In this document: one piece after another, positions 24,227-36,736 of the stretch
Layout of the letters: each line of letters begins with the position of its first letter
Numbering within the stretch: position 1 is the stretch's first letter
Assembly: GCA_025677815.1 (NCBI GenBank)
Contig: JAIXMP010000019.1
Coordinates: forward strand, 806,001-870,000
Source: Phascolomyces articulosus
Taxonomy: Eukaryota > Mucoromycota > Mucoromycetes > Mucorales > Lichtheimiaceae
Direction: 5' to 3'
Length of the DNA: 64,000 bases
Notes under the pieces: generated by a model
Database searches by the model: none
What the model saw: the letters and a program-made list of their open reading frames with translations, nothing else
What the model was told of the DNA's origin: nothing
Made by a program: the position numbers and the translations under genes

Positions 24227-27200
24227 ATGGCAACTCACGCGACTGATTATCATGATGGTCGCTTGCCGATTGCCACGAGCACCCCTGACAACAGTCAATA
24301 CCTCCATAACGAGCATCATGCTATTCAGGGCAGTGTACGTAGCGTCGACGAAGGCATCATGGAAGAATATTCTGAAAAACCACCACCTCCACCACGACGA
24401 CGATTTTATAAACAAAAGCGATATTGGATCATTTGTTCCATTTTAACGGTCATCATTGTCGTGGTCGCTGTCCTCTTGATTGTCTTTGTCTTTTTCCCCA
24501 TGATTGCTCAACATATCATGAACCAAGCCGGTATCGATGTCGAAGGCGCCGATATTACTTTTAGTGCTCCCAATGATAATTTATCCAAACGTCAAGTTGT
24601 AGAACAACAACCTGTCGATATGAATAGTACTTTTTACATGAAGATGACCAGTAAATTGACCAATACCGGTCCTTTCTCTGCCGATATTGTATTCCATAAT
24701 CCTATTAACGTCTATTATAATGAAACCCTCTTGGGTACCGTTACTTTACCGGATACTCATGTCTCTGGTGGTAGTGGTAAATTGGAAGCTGTAACACCTT
24801 TCGAAATTCAAGATCCTGAATATTTTGCTCTATTCACCAAGGATATGTTGGCTCAAGAAAATTTCATTTGGAAAATGAAAGGCAAATTGGATATTACCGC
24901 TCTTTCCAGGTAAAAAAAAAACTTATTCCTATTTAATATGATTTCATCCTATATTTCATTCATGTTTACTAACATTACTTTTTTTTTTTTTACAGAACTG
25001 CAACTGTTGACCTCGATAAGGAAATTCACCTTTTAGGCAAGTATTCAATCTCACATAGAATTATTGTTCAACGTGACATATTAATATAATACAGAATCAC
25101 ACATACAACATAACACCTTGGAGCTATTAATTTTTTTTTATAATTTACATTCCCGCTCCACTCCACTCTATTCCTTTTTCGTTCATTTCCCCCCTTATCC
25201 CCTCTCGCCACACCAACAAACACAGCCTCGTTTTTATTTCAATTTTATAGCAGTTGCTGGCTCCCAGAATTTCGGATTTATCTTCTGTGGCTATCTTCTG
25301 TTTATAACTTTGAATAGAAATATTTCTCTTACCCCCTGATTAATTATTCCCTTTTTCAAAAAAAAAATGTCATGAAATCAAAAAGAAAAAAACTAACCTT
25401 CTCATTATTTATATAGGTATGAATGGTTTCCCTGAAGTAAAGATTACTTCTTTTGAATTACCTGGTGATGCTCCACAGGGTGGTATTATCGTTAACTTGG
25501 GTACACAATTGACCAGTCCTTCACCTATCGGTGTTCAATTGGGTACCATTGCTTTACAAATCGGATACGAAGGTGTCAACTTGGGTCAAGTGGTTTCTGA
25601 AGGTGTGACCTTGAAGCAAGGTCCCAATGATTTAATGTTAAAGGGTGTTTTGACACCTCAAGCCAACCCTGCTGATTTGGAAAAGGTGGGCGTTTTGTTC
25701 TCCAACTATGTCGCTGGTAAAATGTCCATGACTTCAGCAACTGGTGTTTCTGCTTCTCCCAATGGTAAAGATACCATCGGTTGGCTTTCAGAAGGTTTCA
25801 AGTCCGTCAAATTGAATGTTGGTTTAGGTCTTGAACAACCCCTTTCCATCATCAAAGGTGTTAGCATGGGTTATTTGGACATGACATTTACTCCTGATGC
25901 TCCTTATTCTCCTGTCACTACCGCTCCTGCCGTTGTTGCCGATTTCTCTATTCCATTTGGTTTCTCTTTGAATATTACTGAAGTATCTCAAGAACTCAAG
26001 TTGGGTACTAATGATACCGGTGATTTTGCTTCCATTTCTGTTCCTTATGTTCCTGCACAAAGCGACCAAGCTGCTGGCAAGCTCCAATTCGCCATGAACA
26101 ATGCTACTATTCAAGGTTTAGAAGGCAAGGAAAATCAATTCAATGATTTCACTTTTGCATTGACTGCGTCGGACCTTTACTCTTTCCAAGTCGGTGGTAA
26201 TGCAAGCACCAAGACCTCCACACCTATTGGTAATATCGTGTTGAGTGGTATTTCTTTCGAAGTCCCTACTTCTCTTCATGGTTTGCAATTCTTGAACAGT
26301 ACCCCTACCGTTATTAACGGTGTTGATGTCACTGGTGGTACTTCTGAAAACTTATTGTTGTCCATCAACGTCACCATGGAAAACCCTGCTGACTTTAGCA
26401 TTTCTACTGGCGATGTCAACTTTGCTTTCTTGGCTAGCACTGAACAATTGGGTAATGTTCAATTGTCCAATCTCAAGTTGAACCGTGGTTCCAATTCCGT
26501 TACTGCCAGCTCCACTTTTGACCCCAAGAAATCGCCAGTTGGTCAAAACTTGTTGAGCACTTTTGTCATGGGTCAAAACAATGATGTGGCTATTTCTGGT
26601 TTTGATGGTTCCACCGCTATTGCTTCACTTGCTGGTGCTTTGGGTGCTATTACCATTGATACCACTTTACCTGGTTTACAAAGCAAGTTGGTCCAAGGTT
26701 CCAAATTGACTGTCTTACCTTCCTCTCCCCAGGATGGTATTGTCAATGTCCAAGTGTCTTTGGCTAACCCCTTCTCTGCTGGTTTGACCATTACCACTGT
26801 CAAGTCCTCTGTCACTTACAAGGGTATGCCTGTCGGTAATATTGATCAAGATATTTCTGGTCAACCTTTTATTGTTGCTGGTCATACTACAGCTGAATCT
26901 GCTCCTCTTCAAATGACCATGAATATTGAACCTGCTGCCGTTGCCTTGTTGCTTCGTACTTTGGCCCTCGATGCCAACTTGGATACTCGTCCTTTGGATG
27001 CCATGTTGGGTATGGGTGGTTTCTCCATTGCTGGTATGGATGATGTTGCTCCTGATTCTAGCTTGTTCAATGGTTTCAATATCTCTTCCTATGTCATGGA
27101 TGCCATGAAGATTCTCAAGGCTGATCTTCAATTGTCTTCTGGTTTGACCATTGGTGAATATCAAAATGATTTGGCTTTCTCTCAATCCGATGTTGGTGTC

Positions 27201-29764
27201 CAAACCGGTGAAGATGTGACTTTATTGATTCCTATTGTGGGTCAACCTATTGTTCAACAAATTGTCGATGGTGCTGAATTGGCCTTTGAAACCATTATTT
27301 TATCTGAACCTAGCGATACTGCCTTCAAGGTCCAAATGAAGGGTAGTATTACTAATGCTGGTCCTATGGACGCCGCCATTGCTTTCCCTGAACCTCTTAC
27401 TGTCTATTGGGAGGGTAAGGAATTGGGTAAGGTCAGCATGCCTACCATTAACTCCAAGGCTGATGTTGGTGCTCAATTCGATGTCACTGGTCAAATGACT
27501 GTCGCTGATCAAGGTACCATGGGTGACTTTGCTGGTTACATGATCAATAACAAGGACTTCAAATGGAATATCCGCACCGGCGGTGTTGCTGTTACTGCTC
27601 TTGGTTTTACCTTTACTGGTATTTCCATGGACAAATATGTTACTTTGCTTGGTTGCAATGGTTTCAAGGATGCCGTCACTATTAACAGCTTCAACTTGCC
27701 ATCCAATGATCCTGACGGTGGTATTACTTTAACCGCTGACACTACCATCAACAACCCAAGTCAAGTCGGTTTCAGCTTGAGTGGTGCTTCCTTCAAGGCC
27801 GTATACAAGGAAATCTTGTTGGGTCCTTTGGCTTCTGATGGTCCTGCCAATTTCGCCCCCAAGGCTGCTTCCAATATCAAGATGAAGGGTCGTTTGATTC
27901 CTCAAGATACTGATGAAGGTTTGAAGGCTGTGACTGAAGTCTTTGAAAACTACTTGGCTGCCAAGGATACATTGATCAATGTTCTTGGTGAATCTGGTTC
28001 CGGTCCTGGTGGTGTCGTCGGTTGGTTGACCGCTGGTTTCAAGACCATCAAGATTGAAAATGTTGTCATGCCTGGTCCTGAAACTCCACCTGAATTGATT
28101 CCTGCTATTACCATGAAGAACATGCAAATGGATTTCACCAAGGATCCTTATGCTCCTACTGCTGGTTCAACTCAAGTCGAAGCTCAATTGAAGAATCCTT
28201 TCGGTTTCCCTCTTGGTGTTTCTCAATTGAACATGGATGTCATTGCTGGTAAGGACGGCACTGATATGGCTTCTCTCAAGATTCCTGATGAGAAGGCTAC
28301 TACCAGTTCCACTGGTTTGGTCACTACTCAATTCTCTGGTGTTCCTTTCAAGGTCTATGATGATAAGCATCCTCTCTTTGATGGTTTCGTCAAGTTGTTG
28401 ACTTCTCAAGGCAATGTTACCTTTGAATTGGCCGGTAGCAGCAATGCTATCACTGATACCGCTATTGGTAGCCTCAAGTTGAACAATATCACTTTTGATG
28501 TCGATACTAGCTTGGCTGGTAAGTTTTTTTTTTATTTTATTTTATATTTATGTTCTTAATTATTTTCAAAATGGTTATCTAATCACATTTATTTTACATT
28601 ATAGGTTTCAACAACTTCGGTGGCAAGACTGATATCTTGAGCCTTGCCGTTACTGGTGCTACTAAGGAATACATTATTGTGTCCTTGAAGATCTCCATGA
28701 CCAATCCTTCTCAAATCACCATCAAGTTGGGCGGTATGAAACTCAATGTCTTTATGAATGAATTCAATGCTCAAGTCGGTGATGCTACTCTTAAGGATGT
28801 GACCATTGTTCCTGGTGAAAACCAAATGGATGCTGAAATGCACATGTACAGTACCAACGAAAAGGCCTTGGGTCAATTGTTGAGTAACTACATGACTGGT
28901 GCTCAAGTCCCCTTGTCTGTTAAGGGCTTTGAAGGTTCTACTGATATTGCTTCCCTCAAGGATGGTTTATCCACTGTCAACTTGGCTACCACCATGGTTG
29001 GTATCAAGGATAAATTGGTCGTCGATGCCGTGGTCAATGCTGGTCTCGATGCCATTCTTGCCAAGAAGGCTCAAACTCAAGTCACTTTATATAACCCCAT
29101 TGATACTACTTTCACTTTGATTTCCGTCAAGGCTGATATTCATACTCAAGGCAAGAGCGGTTACTTCAAGGTCGGTTCCATTGATTATACTTTGGATAGT
29201 CCTATGACCGTCAATGCCAAGGAATCCGCTCAATCTGCCAACTGGCCTGTCACTGTTGAATCTGATATTGGCCAACTTTTGGAATTGTTGACTACCCCTG
29301 ACCTCAAGATTGATATTCAACAAAATGTCACTATCCGTATTGGCGGTGGTGATGGTTTCACTGGTGGTTTGTTCTATTATCAAGATCAAGTACCTTGCAA
29401 GATCAATTTGGATATTTTGGGCTTGGCCAAGAATAATCCAGGCAATGCTACTACCGATGCTCTTCCTGCTGATGTTGTTTCCCAACTTCCTGACAACATG
29501 CTCAAGTCACTTGGTATTAGCAAGCCTGAAGAAACTCCAGCTGCTTCCCCTGAAGCTTCTGCTTCTGCTTCTTCTGGTACTGAAGAAAAGGCCAAGGAAG
29601 ATACTCCCGCTGCTACAACTCCTGCCCCTTCTTCCAATGATGATGCCAAGGAATCTTCAAGTGATGACAGTGCAAAGGAATCTTCGTCTGCTGAAGAATC
29701 ATCCGATGCTTCATCCGGTGGCGATGATAAGCCTGGTTTCTCACTCTGGCCTTTTAAGTTATAA
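24227..29764 (+). CDS. Large type II membrane protein with DUF3712 modules (TAG1-like)
   Basis: Four exons (24,227-24,909; 24,996-25,036; 25,417-28,518; 28,605-29,764) give 1,661 residues. A basic, proline-rich cytosolic N-terminus (KPPPPPRRRF, residues 51-60) precedes one transmembrane segment (about 67-91). The rest should be lumenal or extracellular. It consists of two long homologous modules (about 130-855 and 862-1590), each with the order FKVQMKGSITNTG-like beta-sandwich, LLGxNGF, GWLxxGFK and GFxGSTxIASL blocks. It ends in a Ser/Glu/Asp-rich tail and FSLWPFKL. The architecture matches fungal DUF3712/LEA-2-like proteins such as vacuolar yeast Tag1; vacuole or surface location is inferred. 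Intron 2 requires a GC donor (AG/GCAAGT): only that keeps frame and restores LLGMNGF, parallel to LLGCNGF in module 2. Strong codon preference (GGT, TTG, CAA, AAG) suggests high expression. The start is the first ATG after the T-rich leader. Confidence 0.9.
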
Positions 29765-30269
29765 GGTATTTTTTTTCTAATTCAATCCATTATACTTCAT
29801 CCAAACATGATAAAGAAAAAACTCACTCATTTATATCTTTTTCTTTTTATTTCTATAGTTTTTGATTTAAATTGAGTTTTTTTTTTACCTTCTTCTTTTA
29901 CTATTATTATTTTATATTATACTATTATTATTTTATTATTTATTTAAGTTTTTATACTGGGCTTTCGAATGTAAAAGTCGTTCTTTTTTTATTATATCTT
30001 CTCTTCTATAAGCTGCTGGATTTTTATGTTTCTCTTTTTGATAACAACAGCTTTCCTTTTTCCTCCAATCCCCCCTCTCTCTCTTTTTACCATCTTCTCC
30101 TTCTTTTATTGTCTAATTTTTCTTTATTTTTTTTCTTCTGTACGTACTAGTTTTGTATGAATACCTTTTTTTTCTCATTCTTCTCTCTCCAACCTTTCTT
30201 TTCTCACTTTTTTTTGTCATTCTATCCTCTATATCTTTTTTTTCTTAATTATAATGATTATCCCAAAAA
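29765..30269. other. Convergent 3' intergenic region
   Basis: T-rich, low-complexity sequence lies between the stop codons of the DUF3712 gene (plus) and TAN1 (minus). It should hold both 3' ends. AATAAA-like signals cannot be assigned confidently in this composition. Confidence 0.5.
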
Positions 30270-31690
30270 TTACTTGTCTTCGAGCAAAGCCATCAAATTG
30301 TACTTTTTTCTTGGATAATAATCACGAAGCACACTCATACCACATACACTTTTAAATATGGTGCAAAAGATCACTAGATCGGGTTTGGAAAGATCGACTC
30401 TATTTTGTTGTAGTAGTTCGTATCATCCACATTTCCCCCCATTTGTTGTTTGTTTGTTTTTGTTTTTTGTTTGGTGAATTAGTGAATAGTTGATGATGGT
30501 GATTTGATTTGTTGTTTGGTTTTGGTTGTTTGTATAAAAAAAAGTTGAGAGAGGAAAAAAAAAGGTAAAGGATGGAGAGAAAACAATTGTGAAGAAAAAA
30601 AAAGAAGTGAATATATATATAAGTAAACAAGAAAAAAAATCAATGGGGTAAAATGTCATCATCTTTAATATAACAAAAAAGGAATAAAAAAACTTACTTG
30701 AAATGCTCTTTAGGTATCATGGGTGCCAATAATTGAATCACATCTGGTTTTTTCAACGAAATATTATTACGAATTTCTGTGATAATGGCAATCTTGGTCT
30801 CTGTGTTGATCGGATCCAATTCTTGTTCTCGTAATCGTTCGAAACATTTGGTCATCCGATCCGTGGTCGCTGGACAAATATAATCAATAGGGACAAATCG
30901 CTGTATAAAAAAGTATATAATTGAATCAATCGAATGGTGTTTTAGTCATTTCATATTATGTTTTGTTAATTCTTTTGGGGATTGAAGATATGTAATAAAA
31001 AATAAGATGACAACTTACAGAACAATATTTCAATTTACTAATATCCACTTTATCTTTATCTTCAATCAATTTTGTCAAAAAGTCAGTGGGTTTCACATTG
31101 ATACGAAATCGAAAGAAAAGTAATCCAGAACAAGCACTATCTACAGCTTGAAATCGTTTATCTTTTTTCTCCAATTGTTTTTCCTCTTTTTCTTGTTCCT
31201 GTTCTTTTTTGTGATCGGTCTCTAATTCTGGTACATCGAGATCCCCTTCAAACCGTTCCCAAGTGAGTTCGTGGTTGGGAAATAAGGTATGAACAGTGGT
31301 ATCCAAAAAGTGTTGTACTTGACCCTGTAAACCCATCCAACAGAAACATCACACATATAAAGTGTGTTAGTCTCTCTGTGATATCCCTCGTTTCTTTTTT
31401 CCAACAATAACCCCACAAAAGAAATGAATTCATACAAGTGCACGCGTTTCAGAACCAACATTGCATGACACCATAATACCACTGGCACTATCCGATCGTT
31501 TCAATAAGCTGGAATGTTTGGACAAGAATCGTTGTTTGAATCGACCACGACTGATGGGAATCGTACCCGTGTTGGATTTTTGTTTTTTGGTGTTGGTATT
31601 ATTGTTGTCAGTGGGCTCATCGCGTGCTCTTTTTTCTGTTGTCGTCGTAGGTATATTATCACTCGCTGGAGGCGAAGGTGTGTTGGCCAT
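30270..31690 (-). CDS. TAN1: THUMP-domain tRNA acetyltransferase adaptor Tan1/THUMPD1
   Basis: Four minus-strand exons (31,690-31,436; 31,324-31,019; 30,900-30,698; 30,399-30,270) join in frame to 297 residues, close to yeast Tan1. The acidic/basic N-terminus includes the likely nuclear signal TKKQKSN, then SGIMVSCNVGSETRAL, the typical family opening. The THUMP region follows (SACSGLLFFRFRINVKPTDF, then RFVPIDYICPATTDRM) and a C-terminal block VDLSKPDLVIFCTIFKS plus CGMSVLRDYYPRKKYNLMAL, which matches the conserved THUMPD1 end. The last exon is easily missed because exon 3 runs into an apparent TAA; splicing at CAA/GTAAGT keeps phase. In yeast, Tan1 works with the Kre33/NAT10 acetyltransferase to form N4-acetylcytidine at position 12 of serine and leucine tRNAs. 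It is convergent with the DUF3712 gene. Confidence 0.92.
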
Positions 31691-32351
31691 TTTTTTCTTT
31701 ATTTTTTTTAATGGTATCCAAGTTGTTTAGGAGGAAAAAAAAAAATTAAAAACTATTAAAGTAAAAGCCACGAGTCGAGTTCGTGCATGAAATTTTCCCA
31801 AAGAATTCGGTGTTGTCAAACTCGGTAAATATCGAGGCGGGGCTATAGGGTTTTCTCATCCACTTTACATAATACAGCGATGGCTTCACAAACCTTGCTT
31901 CCGATATCTGCATTATATAATAGTAAACAAGTATAGTGTATAATGAATAAGCAATAACGATGCATGGTAGATTTTATCGCATGCCAAAACATAGATAAGG
32001 TACTATGTTAGCTACTATATATTTTCTGACGTTATTAAAATCGTGTCAAATAAAGTTTACATGTTTTTCTTGGTATTAAGATTCATAGAATGTATCTTAT
32101 AGCAGCATTTGTTGGTAACTTCTCATATACTAATTTTCTCATTAAAATGATGGGAAGTATCTCCTTTAATACCCAGATAATGATCGCATATCAATATAAA
32201 CGGAGTCAAAGAAAAGCCCATCAAAAATTGAAAAATCACGGCCTTATCTTCTTTCTATTCAACAAAGAGCAGCGCAACTGGAATTTATATGAATATCCAA
32301 TCCACTCTCAAAAAAAAGTGCAGTACAACCAGAGCAATATCATAACAGTAA

Positions 32352-32385
<34 letters not shown>

Positions 32386-34511
32386 TTTTTTCCATCCAAT
32401 TCGTTTTTATTATCATCATCCATTTCTTCTTGCCATTCATCCATCCACCCATCCAGCTCACAAGCAAGAGGGTCTTCTCCACCCATCATGCATCTTTGAT
32501 TTGGTCCTTTCGGTCAATCTTCCATCATCATCTAGTACAGACCCTGTTGCAGCTCTCTTCAAGTCTGTTTTTTTTTTCATTCACTGTGGTATGGATCATT
32601 CGTTTTATTTATTTATTTTCTTTGACTACAATGTTTTTTTTCGTGTCGTGTTTTTCCTTGTGTCACACCACCTGACCTCTGATAAAATTTGGTGAGTAAT
32701 TTTTTTTCATCCAAGTTGTTGTCTATCATCCATATCCTTTGGCTACGTAGCAAGCTGCTGGATACCAGACTATGTTGTCTATATTCAATGATTATATATG
32801 TGGTAGGCTCCCTTCCGTCGAGCTATCCATGGTTGGTCTCTCAAGTTGTGGTTTATCTTTGTTGCCCTATACACTTTATATTGGTTGACCTGGTGCATAC
32901 TTTGACACATCCTCGTAGCACCATCCATGTGCAATTCTTTATCGTGGTATAATATTCATGGATTATTAATGCTGTCATGTTATATTGTCCATTCGTTGCA
33001 TCATGTTGTGTCTTGTCTTTTCGTATCCATCCGTTCCATCAGCCGTTTTTTCTTTTTTTTTTTTATTCTATCATCCTTCTATTGTTCCCGCTTCAAGGCT
33101 CCTACTGCTCTTTATTTATTTATGGATGTGTCAAATGTCATCTCCATATCTCCACTAGTTATTATCGTTCAAAAAGTTCTATCATGGAAGAATAAATGCA
33201 CCCACAAATAAAAATCAATCACCTATCATGATACACTTTATACTATGACGTCATCCAACTACTATAGTTATCAGTAGGGTGTGTCAAGTCTATCAAGCAT
33301 GGTTCTTTCTTTAACTGTGGTCAACGCATTTGCTTTCCAGGTCAAAAAAAAATTCTTTCAAGATGTCTGCTGCTGTTGTCAGTTAATCCTTCTTATTGTA
33401 ATCTCTCCTGGTTTATAAAGGTATGTACATGATTTGTTAGAGTCAAGGTAATATATACGTTTCTTGTTTTTCTTTTGGAATAAGGTTGTCTTCCTACTAT
33501 GATTCTTATAGATCAGGTATACAGCATCACCTTTTTTTCCCTTCTTGTACAACTTCCATATCTTTGGGTGAAGGGGTAATATCTGCGCACCATAACTATC
33601 TTATACCGCCGTTATTCGTACCGGGAACATAAAAATACCAACATTTACATTAAGTGGGGGATTTTTGGTATGGGTATGGGTTAAGTACCTAATTTTTTAC
33701 TAGGATTATGGATTCCTGCATTATCTGGGTCTAAACCCCCAGATATGCTAGTTGTACCAAAATAGAACTTCTCATATGAAGATATCATTGTGATTTCAAC
33801 CTTATTATACGTTGCCCATAACTAATACTATGTAGTAAGGATACTCGTGTAGATATATCTTCTTATTTGATTAATCTATTTTTTGAATATAAATATTACT
33901 TATTTACGAATAGAATTGTAGTTTTTTCCTAAGCTATGAAATTAGTATAGAGATAATATTACATCTTTTTTTTTTCTCTCAGTATATATGCGTATATAAA
34001 TGTTATTATTATTATTAGATTGGATTAGATGATGTCAATTTTTTTTATTTGTTTGTAAATAAACGTCATTATTAATCTAACAAACATACCATATAGAAAA
34101 AAAAGATATACAGGTGCTGCTACTTTTGGTCATCTTAACATGTAATAATCGATCTATTATTTTATACGAAAAGTAAATAGGAGATGTAAATACAAACAGA
34201 GGCTACATTATAGAATCAAGAAGAATAAAAGTAAAAAAAAAGTCCATCGTAATAATCTAGTAGTGATATAAAATAAATATGGAATTTTTTTATTTTACAA
34301 AAGAAAGGGTGGGACCTGATTATTTTATGTTCCTCGGTGGATGAAATTTCAATAACTTCCAAACAGTCTATAGAATCTCGATTCATAACATAATAAACAA
34401 ATGATATAAATATAAATTGAATCGTAAACCTTTTTTTTTTTTTTGGTCAAAAAGTTATCTTTTTTTCTCTGTGAAATTATATCTATACTTAACGATCGCT
34501 AATAGTTCATC
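31691..34511. other. Intergenic region between TAN1 and the secreted acidic protein gene
   Basis: No supported gene. The section 32,440-33,330 is less AT-rich and pyrimidine-biased and gives several overlapping plus-strand frames (94-106 codons, rich in F, S, H and I) without recognisable content. A (TG)n microsatellite lies at 32,354-32,382. Around 33,590-33,790 a segment with an imperfect hairpin (TATCTGGG ... CCCAGATA) stands out from the AT background and may be a small repeat. The rest is AT-rich. Confidence 0.5.
32354..32382. repeat. (TG)n microsatellite
   Basis: About 14-15 uninterrupted TG units are present. Frames crossing it translate to alternating Cys/Val or Thr/His and are artefacts. 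Confidence 0.95.
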
Positions 34512-35219
34512 ATGGTTTATTCCAAGGTATTGCTTTGTGCTGCAATGACCTCATTGGTTTATCACAATTTGGCAGGAGCAGGTAAAAAAAAAAAAAAAAA
34601 GTGATATATAAAAAAATTATGGTCGTGATGCTGATCGTCTTTTTGTTTGGTTCATGTCTATTAAGCACCCATGAATACGAAGAACAACAAGATACCTGAT
34701 CCCATTTTACATTTGGATGATAACCAAATGAAACAATTCAAGCATACCAATCCAGCTCAATCGGAACCTGATATTGCTTTTCCAAAAGATGCTGATGGAA
34801 TATATGCTATTGCTGACGAAGTGCCTCAGGATACAGAAGCATTGGAAATGGGTATTGAATTACATTCCATTGACAATGTTGAATTAATGGATACCATGGA
34901 AGATGTTGTTCTTATGGAGCAAGAAGAAGATAATGTTGTGGAGGAGAAGGAAGAAGGTGCAGAGGAGGAGGAACCAGAGGTGGCAGCATCAGCAGATCAA
35001 GAAAATGAGGATGAGTTAAACATGGAAGCAGAATCTACGAATCAAGAAGAAGAAGAAGAAGAAGAAGAAGAAGATTTAAATATCAAGGCAGCAGTTATGA
35101 CAGAAGATGATGAAGAAGAGGACGAACAAGATATCCAGGCAGCAGTCATGGTGGAAGAAGATGATAATGAAGAGGAAGATATCCAAGAAGTAGTAGAAGA
35201 TGATGAACAAGTAGAATAA
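34512..35219 (+). CDS. Small secreted glutamate-rich acidic protein
   Basis: Two exons (34,512-34,581; 34,666-35,219) give 207 residues. Exon 1 encodes a typical signal peptide (MVYSKVLLCAAMTSLVYHNL, then AGA); cleavage is likely around AGA/APM. The mature protein has a moderately charged N-terminal 80 residues (IPDPILHLDDNQMKQFKHTN), then becomes extremely acidic, with a run of nine Glu and imperfect 20-24-residue repeats of the form DLNIKAAVM-acidic, DIQAAVM-acidic, DIQEVV-acidic. There are almost no Cys after the signal peptide and no known domain. Low complexity and secretion would suit a cell-wall, mineral- or cation-binding, or effector-like role, but function is unknown. It lies about 0.8 kb from the inner edge of the right inverted-repeat arm and is not duplicated in the window. 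The signal peptide exon with a proper donor and phase supports a real gene. Confidence 0.8.
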
Positions 35220-35717
35220 TTTTCTTTTTTACTATAAAAGATTTAAAAATACTCCCTTATAATAAATTTGTACTTTACATAGTTCCTTTTTTTCAAAATT
35301 ACATTTCCAATATATGTCTTATATATAAAAATAGGATAAGAATGTCAATATGAAATTTTTAAATGCATAAATATTAACCAAATACACACTTATTGTACGC
35401 TATGAAATTTTGCTTCTCCATATAGACAAACAAACAAACTGAAAAGGAACTGAAAGTGACACAGCAAGATTTTATGGTAGTGTAAAGGACTTGGTCGATT
35501 TTTCCATGTTGATGAAAACACAAACTGAGATGTACTAAAGTTTGTACAAATTATATATATCACTTTTTTTCAGTTGCTCCCAAAACAAAAAAGAGGAACA
35601 TGTATACAAATAATAGGATAAACAGTGATAGAATAACTGCATTGACTCTTCTTATTGGGGTAACCCATGGTTCTTAACTTGGAACTTTATAGGGGAACCA
35701 TTTTACTATGAGAATTA

Positions 35718-35769
35718 CTACACGCGTAGGTTACATAGTAGTCATCTTAGTTCCAACCTACGCGTGTAG
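35718..35769. repeat. 15-bp perfect inverted repeat (hairpin)
   Basis: CTACACGCGTAGGTT (35,718-35,732) is repeated in reverse complement at 35,755-35,769 with a 22-base spacer. It is G+C-rich compared with the flanks and lies 230 bases from the inner edge of the right inverted-repeat arm. Possible roles are a small MITE core or regulatory palindrome; nothing decides between them. Confidence 0.8.
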
Positions 35770-36136
35770 TCTGACTTTTTATATATATAAACCTAATAGG
35801 CTGCATTTGCTTAAAACTGTTTTGTTTTATATATGTGAGTTAACATATTAATATCTATAATCAGCGTTATTATCAGTAAATAACAATCATAGCTTGTACT
35901 CATTTTAAGAAACTGTATAATTTTTAAGATCTTGAGACAGTTAAATGCATCATCCCAATTATGCAAGATTATATATTTTTTCTAATGATCTGTATTTGTA
36001 TCGAATATTTTTTCTTTGCAAAAAATAAAAATGGCGAAATATATTAAAGTAGAAACAACATCCACAATGAACATGAATGTTGCTTTGCTTGTTTTTTTCT
36101 ATTCATATTTTATGATAATCAAAAAATTTAATACGT

Positions 36137-36736
36137 ATGATACGTATTATTGATATTATCGGGAATAAGTTGGATGTGGGAGGAAATAAAGCAGATGTCA
36201 ATTTGCATAACCAAGAAACCTCTCTAATTCGTATGATTATATATGTTTTCTATTTTATTTTTGTTATTACGTATTGGTTAAATAGAAACCATTTATTACA
36301 AAAAATAGTCATCTTATTATCTGCTTCCATGGGAAGATCAAAAGTAGCTTTTGGGTTTGGATACATATTAAAATGTATAATGGCATTGGATGAAATCATG
36401 GAGTGAATTTTTTTTTATCCAATTCAATACGTATTATTCTTGTTATTATTACTAAAGAAAATTCCATTTAATTAGCCGTTGGAGAAAACCGTTTATTATT
36501 AGTTTATGATGATAGAACAAGGTCATATTCTGATCCGATATGTAAAAAAGTGGATTTCACAGCAAATCAATGGATTTGTACTATCAAAAAACGTACTTCT
36601 TGCCATGGGAAATAAAGAAAGCCAGGATAGATGGTTATTAGATACGCAGAAAAGCTGGAGCGTTAATATTTGCGGTGAAGAAACATTTATCTTCACTTGT
36701 TCGGAAGGCACCCGAATGCATGGACCTTGGCAATAA
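36137..36736 (+). CDS. Hypothetical coding segments in the right arm
   Basis: Frames of 89 codons (36,137-36,406) and 76 codons (36,506-36,736) are identical in protein sequence to the left arm. The 76-codon frame carries NKESQDRWLLDTQKSW and SEGTRMHGPW and has more balanced composition than the surrounding AT-rich frames, so it may be an exon. Between the frames lies a single arm difference (TTCCATTT here, TTTCATTT in the left arm). No family recognised. Confidence 0.3.

Noticed and set aside
25824..28409. Long minus-strand frames antisense to the DUF3712 gene (up to 132-162 codons)
   Set aside because: They are shadows created by the strong codon bias of the plus-strand gene and show no domain or splice logic.
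25419..28559. Separate 1,046-residue protein starting at 25,419
   Set aside because: Splice-phase analysis joins this frame upstream to the membrane-anchor exon and downstream past a GTAAGT intron, so it is one exon of a larger gene.
31430..31690. Complete 86-residue protein at the TAN1 start
   Set aside because: The stop lies just inside an intron; the THUMP exons continue in phase.
32285..32695. Frames of 65-201 codons around 32.3-32.7 kb
   Set aside because: They cross a (TG)n microsatellite and T-rich sequence; translation is low-complexity.
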